A stretch of DNA of 64,000 nucleotides, taken from the NCBI GenBank assembly GCA_003116975.1, contig BGKB01000068.1:292894-356893 (forward strand), written 5' to 3'. The DNA comes from Aurantiochytrium sp. KH105 (lineage: Eukaryota; Sar; Bigyra; Thraustochytrida; Thraustochytriidae). Every line of letters starts with the position of its first letter. Within the stretch, counting starts at the first letter, position 1. Below are positions 1 through 10,653 of the stretch, in pieces. A program made the translations under genes and the position numbers. Below the pieces are notes generated by a model that saw only the letters and a list, made by a program, of their open reading frames with translations, made no database searches and was not told the DNA's origin.

Positions 1-104
1 AGGCTTCGCGAGGCTTCTTCGGGAGGCGGGTGACAGCAGCGAAGAAAGCAGGCAGCGGGAGGAGCAGAGGATAGCGGCGGGTAGCAGGGTTCGTCGTCGC
101 GAAG

Positions 105-2276
105 ATGCAGCATCTCACAGATGGCGCGGTCGAGCTGGCGCCCGAGTTCAAGCTCGCGTACCAGGCGTGGCTCCCGGAGGGGGTCAAGAATCTCGAGGAG
201 GCAGCGCCGGATCGGAGAATTCTGTCCTGGCCGGGCTGGCTCGATAACTCGGGAAGCATGGAGCCCATCGCGCCCTTCTTTGTGAAGAAGGGATTTGCCG
301 TCGCCGCCTTCGACCCACCTGGATGCGGTCGGTCTTCGCACCACGCGAATTGCGCGTGGTACCACGACTTCGAGGAGGCGCACTACATTATGATGCTGGC
401 CGATCGGCTCGGCTGGGGCGCCGAGCCATTCATCCTCATGAGTCACTCGCGCGGGTCAAACATCTCCGCCTTTACTGCCGCGGCATTCCCGCACCGCGTC
501 CGTGCGGTCATCCTCTTCGAAAGCTCACTCGGCATGGCGGGTACCTACATTACCAATCGCAGAGAGACAGGCCCAATCTGGGGAAGCTTCTCCGAGAGCA
601 TCGCGATGGATCGCAAGAACCGCACGCGCACCCCGCGGAAATTCGAAGAGTTCGAAGAAGCTGTGCAGCACAATGTGGGCAACCCAGCATTCCCCAAGTC
701 TCGAGAGATTGGGCAGGCCATTGTCCTTCGCCACCTCATATCGCATCCCGAGGGTGGCCTCACCTTTGGCCACGACGTGCGAACATATGGCCAGAACCAG
801 TCTCGCTTCATTGACGAGGAAACCAATGTTGCTTTCCTTCGCGCGCTTCGGGCCCCCGTCATCAACATTTATGGCTCCCAAACCAGCATGTCCGAGCTTG
901 TCAAGTACTCTACTGATGAAGAGTCTGCCGAAGCGTATCAAAAGACCTACAATTGGCATGCAGTCCCGTCTTCCGTCTTTTTGCCTTATGTCAAGGACGT
1001 CCGCAAACGCACGGCCACAGTCAAGGACTTTACACCTGTCATTATCGAAGATGCGCATCATCATTTGCACGGCGACGTGCCGGAGGAGGTCGCGAGCGCC
1101 GTGCTTCCCTGGCTCGAAGACCGTCTGCGCCAACCACTTGACACAAAGCCGCCCATCGATCTGCGCGGAGCTGCGGGCGACGTATGGATGTCCGCGAGCG
1201 CGCAGCACATGCTTTCACCCAGTACGGCGAGCGCTGAGTCCGCTGCGCTCTCAGAGGTCACTTCGAATGAAGGCTCATCCAATGAGGCAAATGGCGCCGC
1301 AGAAATCATCGCAGAGAACATTGAGGTCGAGGTGGACGGCCTCCGACTCGGCGCGCAGCGTTGGGGAAAGGCATCGAGCATGAATCGCGTTTTGGCGTGG
1401 CCGGATGCTTGGGACTCAAGCGGAAGCTTTCAGCAGCTCGCACAGCGAGCCGTTGCCGCATCCCCCAACGGCGACCTTTGCGTAGTCGCTGTCGACCCCC
1501 CGGGCATCGGACTCTCCAACAATGCTCCCTTTGACTGGGGCTTTGGCATGTCTGAAACCGCGACCTTGCTGCTGCGAGTCGCAGACGCTCTTGGCTGGGA
1601 AGACCCCTTTGCCCTATGGGGCCATGGATTTGGCGCCACCGTCGCGCTCTATGCGGCTGGTGGCTTGCCCTCGAAGATTTCAGGCGTCGTGGCATTTGAT
1701 GCCCAAGAGCTCACCATTCCCACCGAGTGGGCTCCGGCAGAGGTGTACTACTCGTACCTCGAGCGCCAGGACGAGCCACGAGCCGTGCCGCGCTTTGCGC
1801 GCCGCGAAGAGCTCATATCGAGGCTGCAAACGGACCCGAACTTTCCCAAGTCCAGTGTCACGGCGAATGCCATCGCGTCGCGTATGGCAGAGTCAGACGC
1901 AGATGGCTCAGCGTGGACGCTCAATGTAGATGCGCGAGTGTTTCGTGTACGCAAGCCTGTTCTGGAAACTCCTGGTGCGACGTTCCAGGACATTCTCGCA
2001 GGCATCGAGGCGCCAGTGTTGGCCGTTTTCCCCGTCAGCAGCGCACGCGCCACGAATGGCCCGACATCGCAGCGTAAGCGCCTCTTTGCCGATCTGGCTT
2101 GCATTCGTTCGCCTTTGACCACCATTCACGTCAATGGGTCCAGTCATGCGCACTCTTGCGATGCCGCGCACATGTTGCCCGTGGTTCGAGACTGGGTCGT
2201 TCAGCTCATGTCCGTGCGGCGCATGAACCTTGCATCGCCCAGTGCTCTGTCGCAGGACTCTGTATCCAAACTGTAG
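105..2276 (+). CDS. Tandem alpha/beta-hydrolase, SERHL-like (two hydrolase domains)
   Basis: A 723-residue intronless protein made of two successive alpha/beta-hydrolase folds, roughly residues 1-350 and 400-710. Both repeat the same opening pattern: a beta strand ending in WPGWLDNSG in domain 1 and WPDAWDSSG in domain 2, then a DPPG turn. That pattern is typical of serine hydrolase-like (SERHL/MEST-type) proteins. Domain 1 has a nucleophile elbow SHSRG with the serine kept, although the usual first glycine is serine. Domain 2 has GHGFG, with glycine where the nucleophile serine should be, so it is probably catalytically dead. A serine- and alanine-rich linker joins the domains. The substrate is unknown. 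No signal peptide is evident, so it is probably cytosolic or peroxisomal. ATG at 105 is the first in-frame start. Confidence 0.8.
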   Translation: MQHLTDGAVELAPEFKLAYQAWLPEGVKNLEEAAPDRRILSWPGWLDNSGSMEPIAPFFVKKGFAVAAFDPPGCGRSSHHANCAWYHDFEEAHYIMMLADRLGWGAEPFILMSHSRGSNISAFTAAAFPHRVRAVILFESSLGMAGTYITNRRETGPIWGSFSESIAMDRKNRTRTPRKFEEFEEAVQHNVGNPAFPKSREIGQAIVLRHLISHPEGGLTFGHDVRTYGQNQSRFIDEETNVAFLRALRAPVINIYGSQTSMSELVKYSTDEESAEAYQKTYNWHAVPSSVFLPYVKDVRKRTATVKDFTPVIIEDAHHHLHGDVPEEVASAVLPWLEDRLRQPLDTKPPIDLRGAAGDVWMSASAQHMLSPSTASAESAALSEVTSNEGSSNEANGAAEIIAENIEVEVDGLRLGAQRWGKASSMNRVLAWPDAWDSSGSFQQLAQRAVAASPNGDLCVVAVDPPGIGLSNNAPFDWGFGMSETATLLLRVADALGWEDPFALWGHGFGATVALYAAGGLPSKISGVVAFDAQELTIPTEWAPAEVYYSYLERQDEPRAVPRFARREELISRLQTDPNFPKSSVTANAIASRMAESDADGSAWTLNVDARVFRVRKPVLETPGATFQDILAGIEAPVLAVFPVSSARATNGPTSQRKRLFADLACIRSPLTTIHVNGSSHAHSCDAAHMLPVVRDWVVQLMSVRRMNLASPSALSQDSVSKL

Positions 2277-2653
2277 CTCTCGGGTATGCATGCATGTGCA
2301 TGCAAACATGCCCTGCAGGAGGAAGCAGCCAAATTTCGTATGCATTGGCCTCCAGATTCTATCCATCCATTAGATCAATACTTTATAAAAACTTTGCGTT
2401 ATGCGATCAATCAGCCTTGCCTAGATCAGACTTCGACACACATCTACACATCGCAAAAACATGAAATCCTTTTTTTGGTTACCAGATCAGATTGCTTTTC
2501 GAAGCATGTGGCTGTCAATGTTGACGCGAGTTGCCACACGCTTTTTCCTTTCCAGATGCTGACGTCGGGTTGGCGCTGCAAGGGCTTGATCGGTAACAGC
2601 ATAATGAATCTTGTATTCAGATTCCCTCTCCCAACGAGACACACACACATACA
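2277..2653. other. Convergent 3' intergenic gap
   Basis: AT-richer gap of 377 bases between the stop of the hydrolase gene and the stop of the helicase gene on the other strand. It presumably holds both 3' UTRs and polyadenylation signals. I see no coding content. Confidence 0.5.
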
Positions 2654-4435
2654 CTATCGCCGTCCGCGACGAGACTTTCCACCGCCCTTTTTCCCAGACT
2701 TGGCGTCGCGTTGGCGCTGCAGGCGAAGCTGCTTCTCGCGATTGGCCCTCTGCTGCTCAAGACGATCGGCCTCATCTTGGTCAAGTACCACGGCCCCACT
2801 GGCCCCGCCGCCGCCTCGTGCACGCGGATTTGTAGATGATGCAGGCGCAGCTTTCCTAGCTCGAGCCTTGAGCTCCTTCTCAGCAAGAATGCGCAGGTCG
2901 ACCGGGACCTGCTGGTGGCTATCTTCCAAGACCTTGACGAGCTCGGGGCCAAGCTTGCAGTCATCAGGACGAAGGAAAAATGTCACGGAACGACCCGCGC
3001 GCCCTGCACGTCCACAACGGCCAATACGGTGCACATACTCCTCAATCGTCATGCCCAGAGAGTAGTTGACCACGAGCTCCACGGATGGCACGTCGAGACC
3101 GCGGGCTGCCACGTCCGTGGCCACGAGAACAAGAGCCTCACCGCGCTTAAAGGTTTCGAGAGCCTCGTGACGGGCCGTCTGACTCATGTCTCCATTCAAC
3201 GCAACTGCAGGAATTCCTTCTTCGCGAAGATCTTGCGCAACCTTTTTCGATTCTTGTTTGAACATGACAAACACGATAGCAAGTGCATCCGTTTCGGCAT
3301 TGTCTTTGACAAGGGGCGCGAGAGTTTCCACCAAAAGGCGGAACCGAGGCGCCCCCTTGTGTTTGACGACCTCTACACGCTGCCGCACAGTGCGCGCAGC
3401 GGTGAGACCTTTTTGCGAATCGACACCAATATAGATGGGGCTCTGCCCTGTTCTGCATAGTTTTTTCGCTTCGACCTGCACCAAAGAGTCTTGCTCCCAG
3501 GTGGCACTGGTCAGAATGACGCGCGTCTCCGCTGGCATGAGGCTCCGAATTTTGGTCACAACGTCGAGAAAGCCCATGTCAAGCATGCAATCTGCTTCAT
3601 CGAGAACAAGAGAATGAACTCGATCCAATGAGATGCACATATCCTCTGCATCAGGGTTGGTAAAACTCCAGAAGCGGCCCGGCGTGGCCACAATGAGATG
3701 CGGATTCGAATCGAGCAGGTCTTGACGCGATTTCTCGTAGCTGACGCCGCCAATGGTCAGGAACACAGAAAGCTTGATTCCCACGCCTGGGTGTGCCAGA
3801 ACGGCTTCGGCCGCGGCCTCGGTCTGGCGCGCGAGCTCACGCGTAGGCGCCAGCACAATGGCGGTAGGCTTGATGCAAGAAGTCGGTGCAGACTGCAAAG
3901 CACCTTCGCTCAAGCTCGCGAGTTCGGCCAGCAGCGGGACGAGAAATGCAAGGGTTTTTCCAGATCCAGTTTGAGCAATGGCGATCACATCTCGATCCCA
4001 CGTTTCTGACTCGAGTAGCACTTGCCATGACTGGCGTTGTACCTCAGTGGGCGATCGCTCATCAATATTCTGGGCTCCAAACGAGGCACACACTGCCTGC
4101 ACGAAACCTTCGGTCAAGACCGTCCCCGTTCTCGATGTTTTGCCAATGAGGTCGCGAAAGCTGAGAGCTTCATCGCTTTCTCGCTGCTCAGCATCGTTTT
4201 CGAGGTCATCTTCGCTAACCTCCTCCTCCTCCTCCTCCTCCTCCTCATCCTCATTATCATCATCATCACCATCAAGTTCAACCTCGCCGTCTTCGTCTTC
4301 GTCTTCGTCTTCGTCTTCGTTCACAACAGTTTTGTTGACCTGCTGAGCCTTCTTGTTCTTCTCTTGCGCCACAGACGGCTCCGACTCCGTGCCAGACTCC
4401 GGCTCCGAGTCCGAATCAGCAAGGTCTGCAAACAT
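2654..4435 (-). CDS. DEAD-box ATP-dependent RNA helicase (DBP3/DDX5-like)
   Basis: Intronless 593-residue helicase. The reading frame stays open upstream but only with GTG, so the first ATG at 4435 is chosen. The N-terminus is very acidic (runs of D and E over about residues 1-90). The helicase core then shows Walker A AQTGSGKT, PTRELA, DEAD within LVLDEADCMLD, SAT, the ATDVAARGLDVP block and HRIGRCGRAGR. The C-terminus is basic (GKKGGGKSRRGRR). Acidic N-terminus plus basic tail fits nucleolar ribosome-biogenesis helicases. The C-terminal core, with the pattern NYS...EYVHRIG and a following ELVKVLEDS, reads closest to the Dbp3/DDX5 group, but subfamily assignment by eye is uncertain. Confidence 0.9.
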   Translation of the reverse strand: MFADLADSDSEPESGTESEPSVAQEKNKKAQQVNKTVVNEDEDEDEDEDGEVELDGDDDDNEDEEEEEEEEEVSEDDLENDAEQRESDEALSFRDLIGKTSRTGTVLTEGFVQAVCASFGAQNIDERSPTEVQRQSWQVLLESETWDRDVIAIAQTGSGKTLAFLVPLLAELASLSEGALQSAPTSCIKPTAIVLAPTRELARQTEAAAEAVLAHPGVGIKLSVFLTIGGVSYEKSRQDLLDSNPHLIVATPGRFWSFTNPDAEDMCISLDRVHSLVLDEADCMLDMGFLDVVTKIRSLMPAETRVILTSATWEQDSLVQVEAKKLCRTGQSPIYIGVDSQKGLTAARTVRQRVEVVKHKGAPRFRLLVETLAPLVKDNAETDALAIVFVMFKQESKKVAQDLREEGIPAVALNGDMSQTARHEALETFKRGEALVLVATDVAARGLDVPSVELVVNYSLGMTIEEYVHRIGRCGRAGRAGRSVTFFLRPDDCKLGPELVKVLEDSHQQVPVDLRILAEKELKARARKAAPASSTNPRARGGGGASGAVVLDQDEADRLEQQRANREKQLRLQRQRDAKSGKKGGGKSRRGRR

Positions 4436-5184
4436 CCTGCTGGCCTCGCCCTCTCGCTCGCTCGGACGCGTAGATGGTGCTCTCACGCGCGTTCAACCTG
4501 CGCCCTCGCGGGCCCTCGCTCCTCAGCTCGCGCGCCACTCGTGGCCCGGTTCTGCCCGCCTGCCCGCCTGCCCCAGGCAGCGGCACCAATGTGGGACTTG
4601 TCCGGCTCTCCGGTCAGGTTTACTGGCTCGCGGTTAGGTTTGGAAGAGAGAAACAAGGGAAACAAAGGGCCCCGGCAAACAAGCAACCGGTACGTGCACG
4701 GAGAGCGCGCTCGCGTGCGTGCGCGCGGGCGTGCGGGCGCGCGGCGACGGCGAGCGCGGGCGCGAGGGGGCGCGTGCGCGACGCCGGGAGAGAGCGCGAT
4801 GCGCGGCGCCGTTTCGCGCAGGGCGCGCGCGCGTGCCGCGAGCCGACGTCGAGATCGGGGGGCATGCATGCCTGTATGGGTGCAGAGGAGGACGCCCAAG
4901 TGAGGACGCGACGGCACGCGACCTGTTGGAGGAGACGAGGATGGCTGGCTTGGAGGGAGGATGGTCCAGGGAAAGGAAGCGTACGCAGCCATGTGTCTAA
5001 GCGGGGGTGTTCGCGACGAAGATAAATGGGCGTGTGTGCTGGGTTGACGCGAGAGTGACGTCTGACTTGAATGGGCTTTACGCATGTATAAACGAACGAA
5101 CGAACGAACGAACGAACGAACGCAGGAAGAAAGCAAAAGGGGAAAACTTTCGAACACCAAGAACCCGAGACTACATCAGAAACC
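4436..5184. promoter_or_regulatory. Divergent intergenic region between helicase and TMA7
   Basis: GC-rich 749-base gap between two head-to-head genes, so it must hold both promoters. It contains GTGCGCGCG-type alternating purine-pyrimidine runs near 4690-4840. A (CGAA)n tract of about 30 bases at 5093-5122 lies some 60 bases before the TMA7 start. No TATA box or coding content was recognised. Confidence 0.45.
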
Positions 5185-5358
5185 ATGCCCCGCGCCGGAG
5201 GCAAGAGCACCGCCCTGACGGCCAAGAAGGCCAAGGCCAAGGGCAAGGTCGTCACGGACGAGGACATCGAGTTCAAGAAGAAGCAGAAGGAGCAACAGAA
5301 GAAGGAGGCTGAGCTCCGCGCCAAGTTGGCCGGCGGCAAGGGTGGCAAGAAGAAGTGA
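5185..5358 (+). CDS. TMA7: TMA7, translation machinery-associated protein 7
   Basis: A 57-residue ORF beginning MPRAGGKSTALTAKK and ending GGKGGKKK. It has the TMA7/CCDC72 layout: glycine- and lysine-rich N-terminus, central acidic DEDIEFKKKQKEQQKK helix, then a lysine/glycine tail. TMA7 is a small ribosome-associated protein conserved across eukaryotes. The usual family length is about 60-64 residues, so it is complete. It sits 153 bases from the stop of the S28 peptidase gene in tail-to-tail orientation. The ATG context (AACCATGCC) is favourable. The identification rests on composition and motif order in a very short protein, but the fit is close. Confidence 0.85.
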   Translation: MPRAGGKSTALTAKKAKAKGKVVTDEDIEFKKKQKEQQKKEAELRAKLAGGKGGKKK

Positions 5359-5511
5359 AAAAGCAGACGAGACTCAATTATCATTCCCGTTCACGTTACC
5401 CTTTTCTTCCACTGTTCATAGGCAAACTACGCATTCCACTACACATTTATGCTCGTATCCTCCCATCCATCAAATGATCAGTTTCTCTTTTGTTGTCTAG
5501 TTTCCGTCTCC

Positions 5512-7320
5512 TCAGACCTGAGTCGCGGGGAAAGCATTGTCTCGCCCGGATACAAGCCACGAGCGGATGATGCGCTCCTCGCGCGCGCGGCCCTCACGTA
5601 GAGAAGGAGGGTCTTGCGCCGTAGGGAACATGAAGTCCGTGTGGTGTGCGCCGTGCGCAAATTGCACAGCTTCAATACCGCGATCGCTTTGACTTTCGAG
5701 CACACCAGCAGCGGACCATGGGTCGTACCGTCCGTTGCTAAAAATGATTTTGCTGCCGTATTGCGAAATTTCCCGACCCATGTATTGCGCAAATGGCCAG
5801 CGACCTAATGGGTCCAGCGTCGCCGGGTCGTCTGTGACGCCATAAAGACCGCGCTCTCGGTACGAGGAACACGAGGCCTCTGCTCTCGCAGCCAAGACAA
5901 GTTCTTCGTACGAGCTATTGGCAAGCGACGAGCGAGACACAGTGGGAGGCCAGTACATGTCGCGGCCCAAGCCACGCAGCAGATATTGAACGAGGAAAAA
6001 TCCCTCGTTGCAAACAAGTGCCCCCCAGGCGTCGAGCATGCCTACAGACTTTGCGTCGACTGAACATGTGCTGTTACCGTGCGCTTCTTCCTCTTTCTTC
6101 AGCTTCGCCAAAGACGGAACCTCCTCATCCGATGTGGCGCTAAAGCATTCTACATCCTCGGTAATATTGTAGAGCATGCCGTACATTTTCCCCACGCCGC
6201 GAACGAGATCTCGCACACTTGAGAGCGAGCTCAGGTCACGAGCGTCGGTGGTCCTGGCGGCATCCCAGTCTACTTCAATTTGAACCTTGGGATTTTCGTG
6301 CAAGTTTACGGAGAAGCGCACGTCCGACCGATTGCCAGAGAGCGAAACGCGCGTTTGAGGCTGGCGCACATATGCGCAGACCTCGCGCATTGGCCAAGCA
6401 GGTAACTTGAAGCCGCGCTTGTTAATGGTTGCAAAGACAATGTAGTCTGAAGGATACGGAAAGTTTGATTCCGCAAGCAGAAACAAGACATCTTGCAATG
6501 TGGAGAGAAGCTCGCTCACCGGTGGCAATGGACTACACCATCCGAGTTCCGTCTCGAGTAGCGCACGACCTCCCGAGGACTCGGCGAGCAGGGAAATGAG
6601 CGTCCACGCGGCGAGAAAGCTATCCCAACATTGTGGGTCTGCTTGGCCCGAGGCATCCTCGAGTCCCTGCGAGATCGCAAGATAGGCACCATCGAGATCC
6701 GGGCGACTCGAAGCAAAGCCGAGAACAGGCGCTGATCCGGCCACAGCGCCTCCATTGCAGACGTGTGGGTACCGGAGACGAAAATAGGCGGCCAGCATGC
6801 CCCCGTAGGAGCCTCCAAAGGCAATCACCTTGGAGTGAAAGTGGTTGAGTCCAAGGCGGTTTTTTACAAACGGTACGACTGCCGCGTAGTCTGCCAAAGC
6901 TTGGGCACTCGAGACGTAGGCCATGCAGTTCTCCATACCATCAAGTTTGGGAAAGGACTCGCCAAAGTATCTGTGCTCTGCAAAGACCAGCACGGCGCCC
7001 AAGGTCTCCCCCAAGGTCCACATGATGCCTGTGTTGTTAACGTACAAGTCCACGGGGCCTTCATTTCCTGTGTAGAAGAAGACTGGGCTATGCTCGCCGT
7101 CTTCGGGTCGACGAAACCCGTCGTGAATGCAAACTCGCTGCGAGAACGTCGCGCTGCCGCCGTTAAAGTGGTCCACGGGTTGCTCGACAAAGACGATCTC
7201 CGTGCAGTTAGCCAACGAGGCCGAGCCTCCGAGTCTGTCTGTGCGAGCAGCAGCCGTGAGCGGGGCCGCCAGCGCCACCCACAAGGCCGCCAAACGTAGA
7301 CCTCGCGCGAGACTCGCCAT
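5512..7320 (-). CDS. S28 family serine carboxypeptidase (prolyl carboxypeptidase / DPP7-like)
   Basis: About 602 residues from the ATG at 7320. That start is chosen because it begins a clear signal peptide (hydrophobic LAALWVALAAPLTAAA), whereas the upstream open frame starts only at a non-ATG codon and is of low quality. The mature protein opens with the family hallmark EQPVDHFN, followed by FYTGNEGP and FAEHRYFGES. The nucleophile is Ser171 in GGSYGG. The catalytic Asp533 lies in GRYDPWSAAG and His559/His560 in AHHTDF, so the triad is complete. These are lysosomal or secreted enzymes that cleave after proline near peptide ends. Several N-x-S/T sites are present. Exact substrate preference (PRCP or DPP7) cannot be decided by eye. 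Confidence 0.92.
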   Translation of the reverse strand: MASLARGLRLAALWVALAAPLTAAARTDRLGGSASLANCTEIVFVEQPVDHFNGGSATFSQRVCIHDGFRRPEDGEHSPVFFYTGNEGPVDLYVNNTGIMWTLGETLGAVLVFAEHRYFGESFPKLDGMENCMAYVSSAQALADYAAVVPFVKNRLGLNHFHSKVIAFGGSYGGMLAAYFRLRYPHVCNGGAVAGSAPVLGFASSRPDLDGAYLAISQGLEDASGQADPQCWDSFLAAWTLISLLAESSGGRALLETELGWCSPLPPVSELLSTLQDVLFLLAESNFPYPSDYIVFATINKRGFKLPAWPMREVCAYVRQPQTRVSLSGNRSDVRFSVNLHENPKVQIEVDWDAARTTDARDLSSLSSVRDLVRGVGKMYGMLYNITEDVECFSATSDEEVPSLAKLKKEEEAHGNSTCSVDAKSVGMLDAWGALVCNEGFFLVQYLLRGLGRDMYWPPTVSRSSLANSSYEELVLAARAEASCSSYRERGLYGVTDDPATLDPLGRWPFAQYMGREISQYGSKIIFSNGRYDPWSAAGVLESQSDRGIEAVQFAHGAHHTDFMFPTAQDPPSLREGRAREERIIRSWLVSGRDNAFPATQV

Positions 7321-7564
7321 CCTTGTCGCCAATCTATCTCTGTATTTCTCTCTAATACGGATACGACCGAGTTCCACTCGAGCGTCACTTGCCTTTGTGA
7401 CGTAAACCACATGCGCAGCAGCTCGGAAATGAGAGGACACGTGCGGCAAGGTCGCGGGAGGGGAAGCGGGGAGACGAGCGCGGGAAGCTTGCCATGCCGT
7501 CCCAGTCTCAGTCCGGGGGACTCTGGACTCCTCGTGCCTGCCCCTTGAGCGCGACTCCACCAAG

Positions 7565-8430
7565 TGCGATGACGCGGTCTTTGCGAACCTCCTGTCCTAC
7601 GACGTGCAGTAGGCCTACTTCAACAAGGAGCGCCTTATCACTTTCGATTCTTTCTTGACCAGCGATCGGCGCTCGGAGGAGACTTCTCAGAGATACCGAG
7701 GATGAGGACGTGCACAATGTTATTCGTGCGGCCACGAATGCGTTGCTAGATCTCGAGCTCGCGGCGCAAGATGAAAAATGTAGCGCTTTGCAGCATCAAA
7801 TCACTGAGGCGCGAAATCGCCGTGCAAGGGAACACAATCTCGATGCTGAACGAGATGCATTAGATGCACATCAACGTAAATAAAATCATGAGACTAAATG
7901 AGTAGAGAAAACGGGTTGAGCGAGAGCTTAAGAGAGGAGTTCCGAGGCGGCCCCGCTTGAAAAGGAGTCTGAGGAAATCAAGAAGCGCGTCTTGGCGGAC
8001 TTTGACCGAATCGCAGCTGACAAGACCATACTTTGCCAAGCGTCGACTAGGTTGATGTCAGGCGCAAGGCCGCCCCCAGAGTGGTGGAGAGCGCGCGGTC
8101 GTACTCGCAGGACGAGTAAGCGTTGCGGTGGAGAACACAATATCAAGAGCTCTTCAAAAGCAAGGCTGCATTCTGGGGGTTGCCGTCAAAGAGGTACTCT
8201 ACAGGCCCAATCCCAGAGTAGAGGATGCACTTCGTAGGATTCTCTCGTTTGAATCCAAGACAATCAACTTCGATGTCGTAACTTACTTTGCAATAGTCAA
8301 GAGGATCTGTAAGGAAAAGAGTGTCATACACGATGCGCCGGTCCCAACGAGGCTGAAAAGCAGGCAGGAGCGCATATTCGCACGTTTCACCGACGAGCTT
8401 CAAAGTTGGCGCAGACGTTGTCGGCTGTGA
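7565..8430 (+). pseudogene. Decayed coiled-coil protein fragments
   Basis: Protein-like stretches appear in different frames without a continuous ORF. About 7690-7880 reads as a charged helix (EDEDVHNVIRAATNALLDLE...), ending at a TAA near 7880. About 7935-8060 reads LEKESEEIKKRVLADFDRIA. About 8130-8430 reads as a third segment around RVEDALRRILSFESKTINFD. Stops and frame changes separate them. This pattern suggests an old gene for a coiled-coil protein that has decayed. The family is not recognised. Short real exons cannot be fully excluded. Confidence 0.4.
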
Positions 8431-10653
8431 GCTCCATGACGGCAGAGCAATCGCTGTTCAGAGAGTTGTAGGATTTTCTACTTGTGGATACGCCAAGGCC
8501 GATGGCTGTAACGTTAGTGAGGAACGCGACGTGCCCTGATGCGCATTTCGCTAGGTGATTTTGCCCGATTTGCAGTCTGCTTAAGCGTCAACATGCCACC
8601 ACACTCTGCCTGTGCGGGGTCAAGTTTCTCGATGAAGCTGCGTGCGGGGTCGAGGCAAGGCCTAGTTTCTTCCTGCGCATCACCGTTCGGGCTTCGGGAG
8701 CATGCAGATTGCTATCTTGACGCAGATTGCTTTCTTGATACGCATGCGGCCCACAATTCGTCCTCTTTCTTGGTAAACGCGCCTTGCCTCTGATTCCACA
8801 GCACTACACCATGCTATCATGTCGTGCAGCGCCATGGAACGCGAAGTCGCACGCAGCTTCAGGCGCAGCAAGATGGATTCTTGCTCGCTCGGCAGCGCGT
8901 TCTTTTTCTTCTTTTTTGCAGCGTTGCTTTGGAGTGCTTTCACCGTGGAAATAGACCGTGGTGGGCATATTTCCTGTGCTCTAGCACATTTCTGTACGAA
9001 ACCTCTCGTTAGCTAGCTATTCAGCGCCGAGAGCGTGGAGCCTCCGTGGGCCCTTAGCTTCGGAGGACTCGCTGTGAAGGTCGACGCGAAAAGACTCGTT
9101 CAGATTTCTCCTCACCGACAATGCTCGCTCGCTCCCTCGGTTGGTCGGTCGGTCTGGGCCTGGCCTGAAGCCGACGGCGCGCGGAGATGGTTGAGGGGCC
9201 GCGGGAGAGGAGGTGTGGTGAATCTAGGACTCCGAGGCTCAAGAATGCTGTTGCGCCATTGCTGCGTTTTTCCACCAAATCCATTGCGAGACTGTGAGCA
9301 TCCGCCAGTCCATTTGCCAAATCAATGAACTCTTTTGCCTTCACATGTTAATAAGAGTCGTTGCGGACTTTTTCTCTCTCTTGAACACTACGTCCGAGGC
9401 CTGCCTTCCAGCTTGCTGGATTATTTGCTAGCTATAGCTAGCTAGCTAGCTAGCTCTTGTTGCTTGCTTTGCTTTTACTTTTGCTTGCTTGCTTGTTTGC
9501 TCGCGCGCCAGCGCATCGCCAACCCGAAATGAACACTAGGAGCACAACCCGCAATGAGTGCCTCAAAAAAGCCTCGTACAAAATTGCGAGGAATCCGGTG
9601 GGAGTGCTATTCGTAGCGGTGTGAGAGGGCCTGTGTGCGAGCGGCCTCCCGGCCGCCTGCCTGCCTGGTCGAATGAACGCATCGCAGAGTGGATTCCGTC
9701 GACGCCTCCTAGTTGACTCGGAGCAGCCGCCTCTTTTCGTCCTCAACGTCTCCCTGGTCTCTAGTTTCCCCGTGACACCTTCTGCACCCCCCTTTTCCCT
9801 GCTCGCGCCTGAACCCGCCCACCTGATAAGAGGGCACGGAGAGAGCTTGGCTGGCTAACGCGGTGGATTTCGCCGACGTAACCACCGCCGGCGCGGCGCA
9901 AGTGCGACGGTTCGGGCGGCAAGTTGCGCGAACGGATAAAGTCCACTTGCGCCGCGCCTCGCTAGTGCGGCAAAGCGGGGCCAGGGCTGTTCGGGTCCAC
10001 GCAAGGACGCAGCCAAATAAATTCAAATCGGCAGATCACCAGCGAGCGCCCTGAGCGAGCGAGCGACCGAGCGACCGGAGCGACGCAGGCAGGCCAGGCG
10101 AGCCAGGAAAGCCAGGCGGGCAGGCAGCCAGGCGGGCAGGCAGGCAGAGCGCGACGCACGCCGCGCCCGCGCCGCCGCCGCCGTCCCCCCCTCCCCGCGC
10201 CGCCGCCGCTGCGCTCTCTCTGCTGCCCCGCATCCATCCATCCATCGCCGCTGTGCGAGCACGCAGGGGCGATAGGTAAAAGGGAAAACCGCCCGGAGGA
10301 GGCGCAGAAAGAAGGAGGAGGAGAAAGGTCGTTGACCGGGCGAGGACGACGCGTCGAGCGGCGGGCCCCTGAGGCGCGGCGGAAGGCGCAGGCGCGCTGT
10401 GCGTGGCGCTTGTCCCCTTTCCCGCCTCCTGTCTCGTATCGCCTCCGTCTCGAGCGCGCGAACGAACGAACGAACGAACGTGTGTGCCGGGACGGAGCCT
10501 GGAGGCCATATAGCAAGCGCTTGCGTGCTTGCTTGCCTGCCCCGCCTGCCTGCTAGCCGCGCGAGGCTGGCTGGCCGGCTGTCTGGCAGAGCACGCACGC
10601 ACGCACGCACGCGCGTAAGCGAGCAAGCGAGCAAGCAAGCAACGTAGAGCACG
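8431..10653. other. Gene-poor region and 5' region of PP2A-B
   Basis: No convincing coding sequence in 2.2 kb; open frames on both strands are of low-complexity composition. It contains an (AGCT)n run at 9429-9454, CTTG-type repeats near 9460-9500, GC-rich (GCCAGGCGGGCAGG)-type repeats at 10090-10145, a (CGAA)n tract at 10459-10481 and an (AGCA)n tract at 10618-10640. The last ends just before the PP2A-B start codon, so the right-hand part is probably promoter and 5' UTR. Confidence 0.5.
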
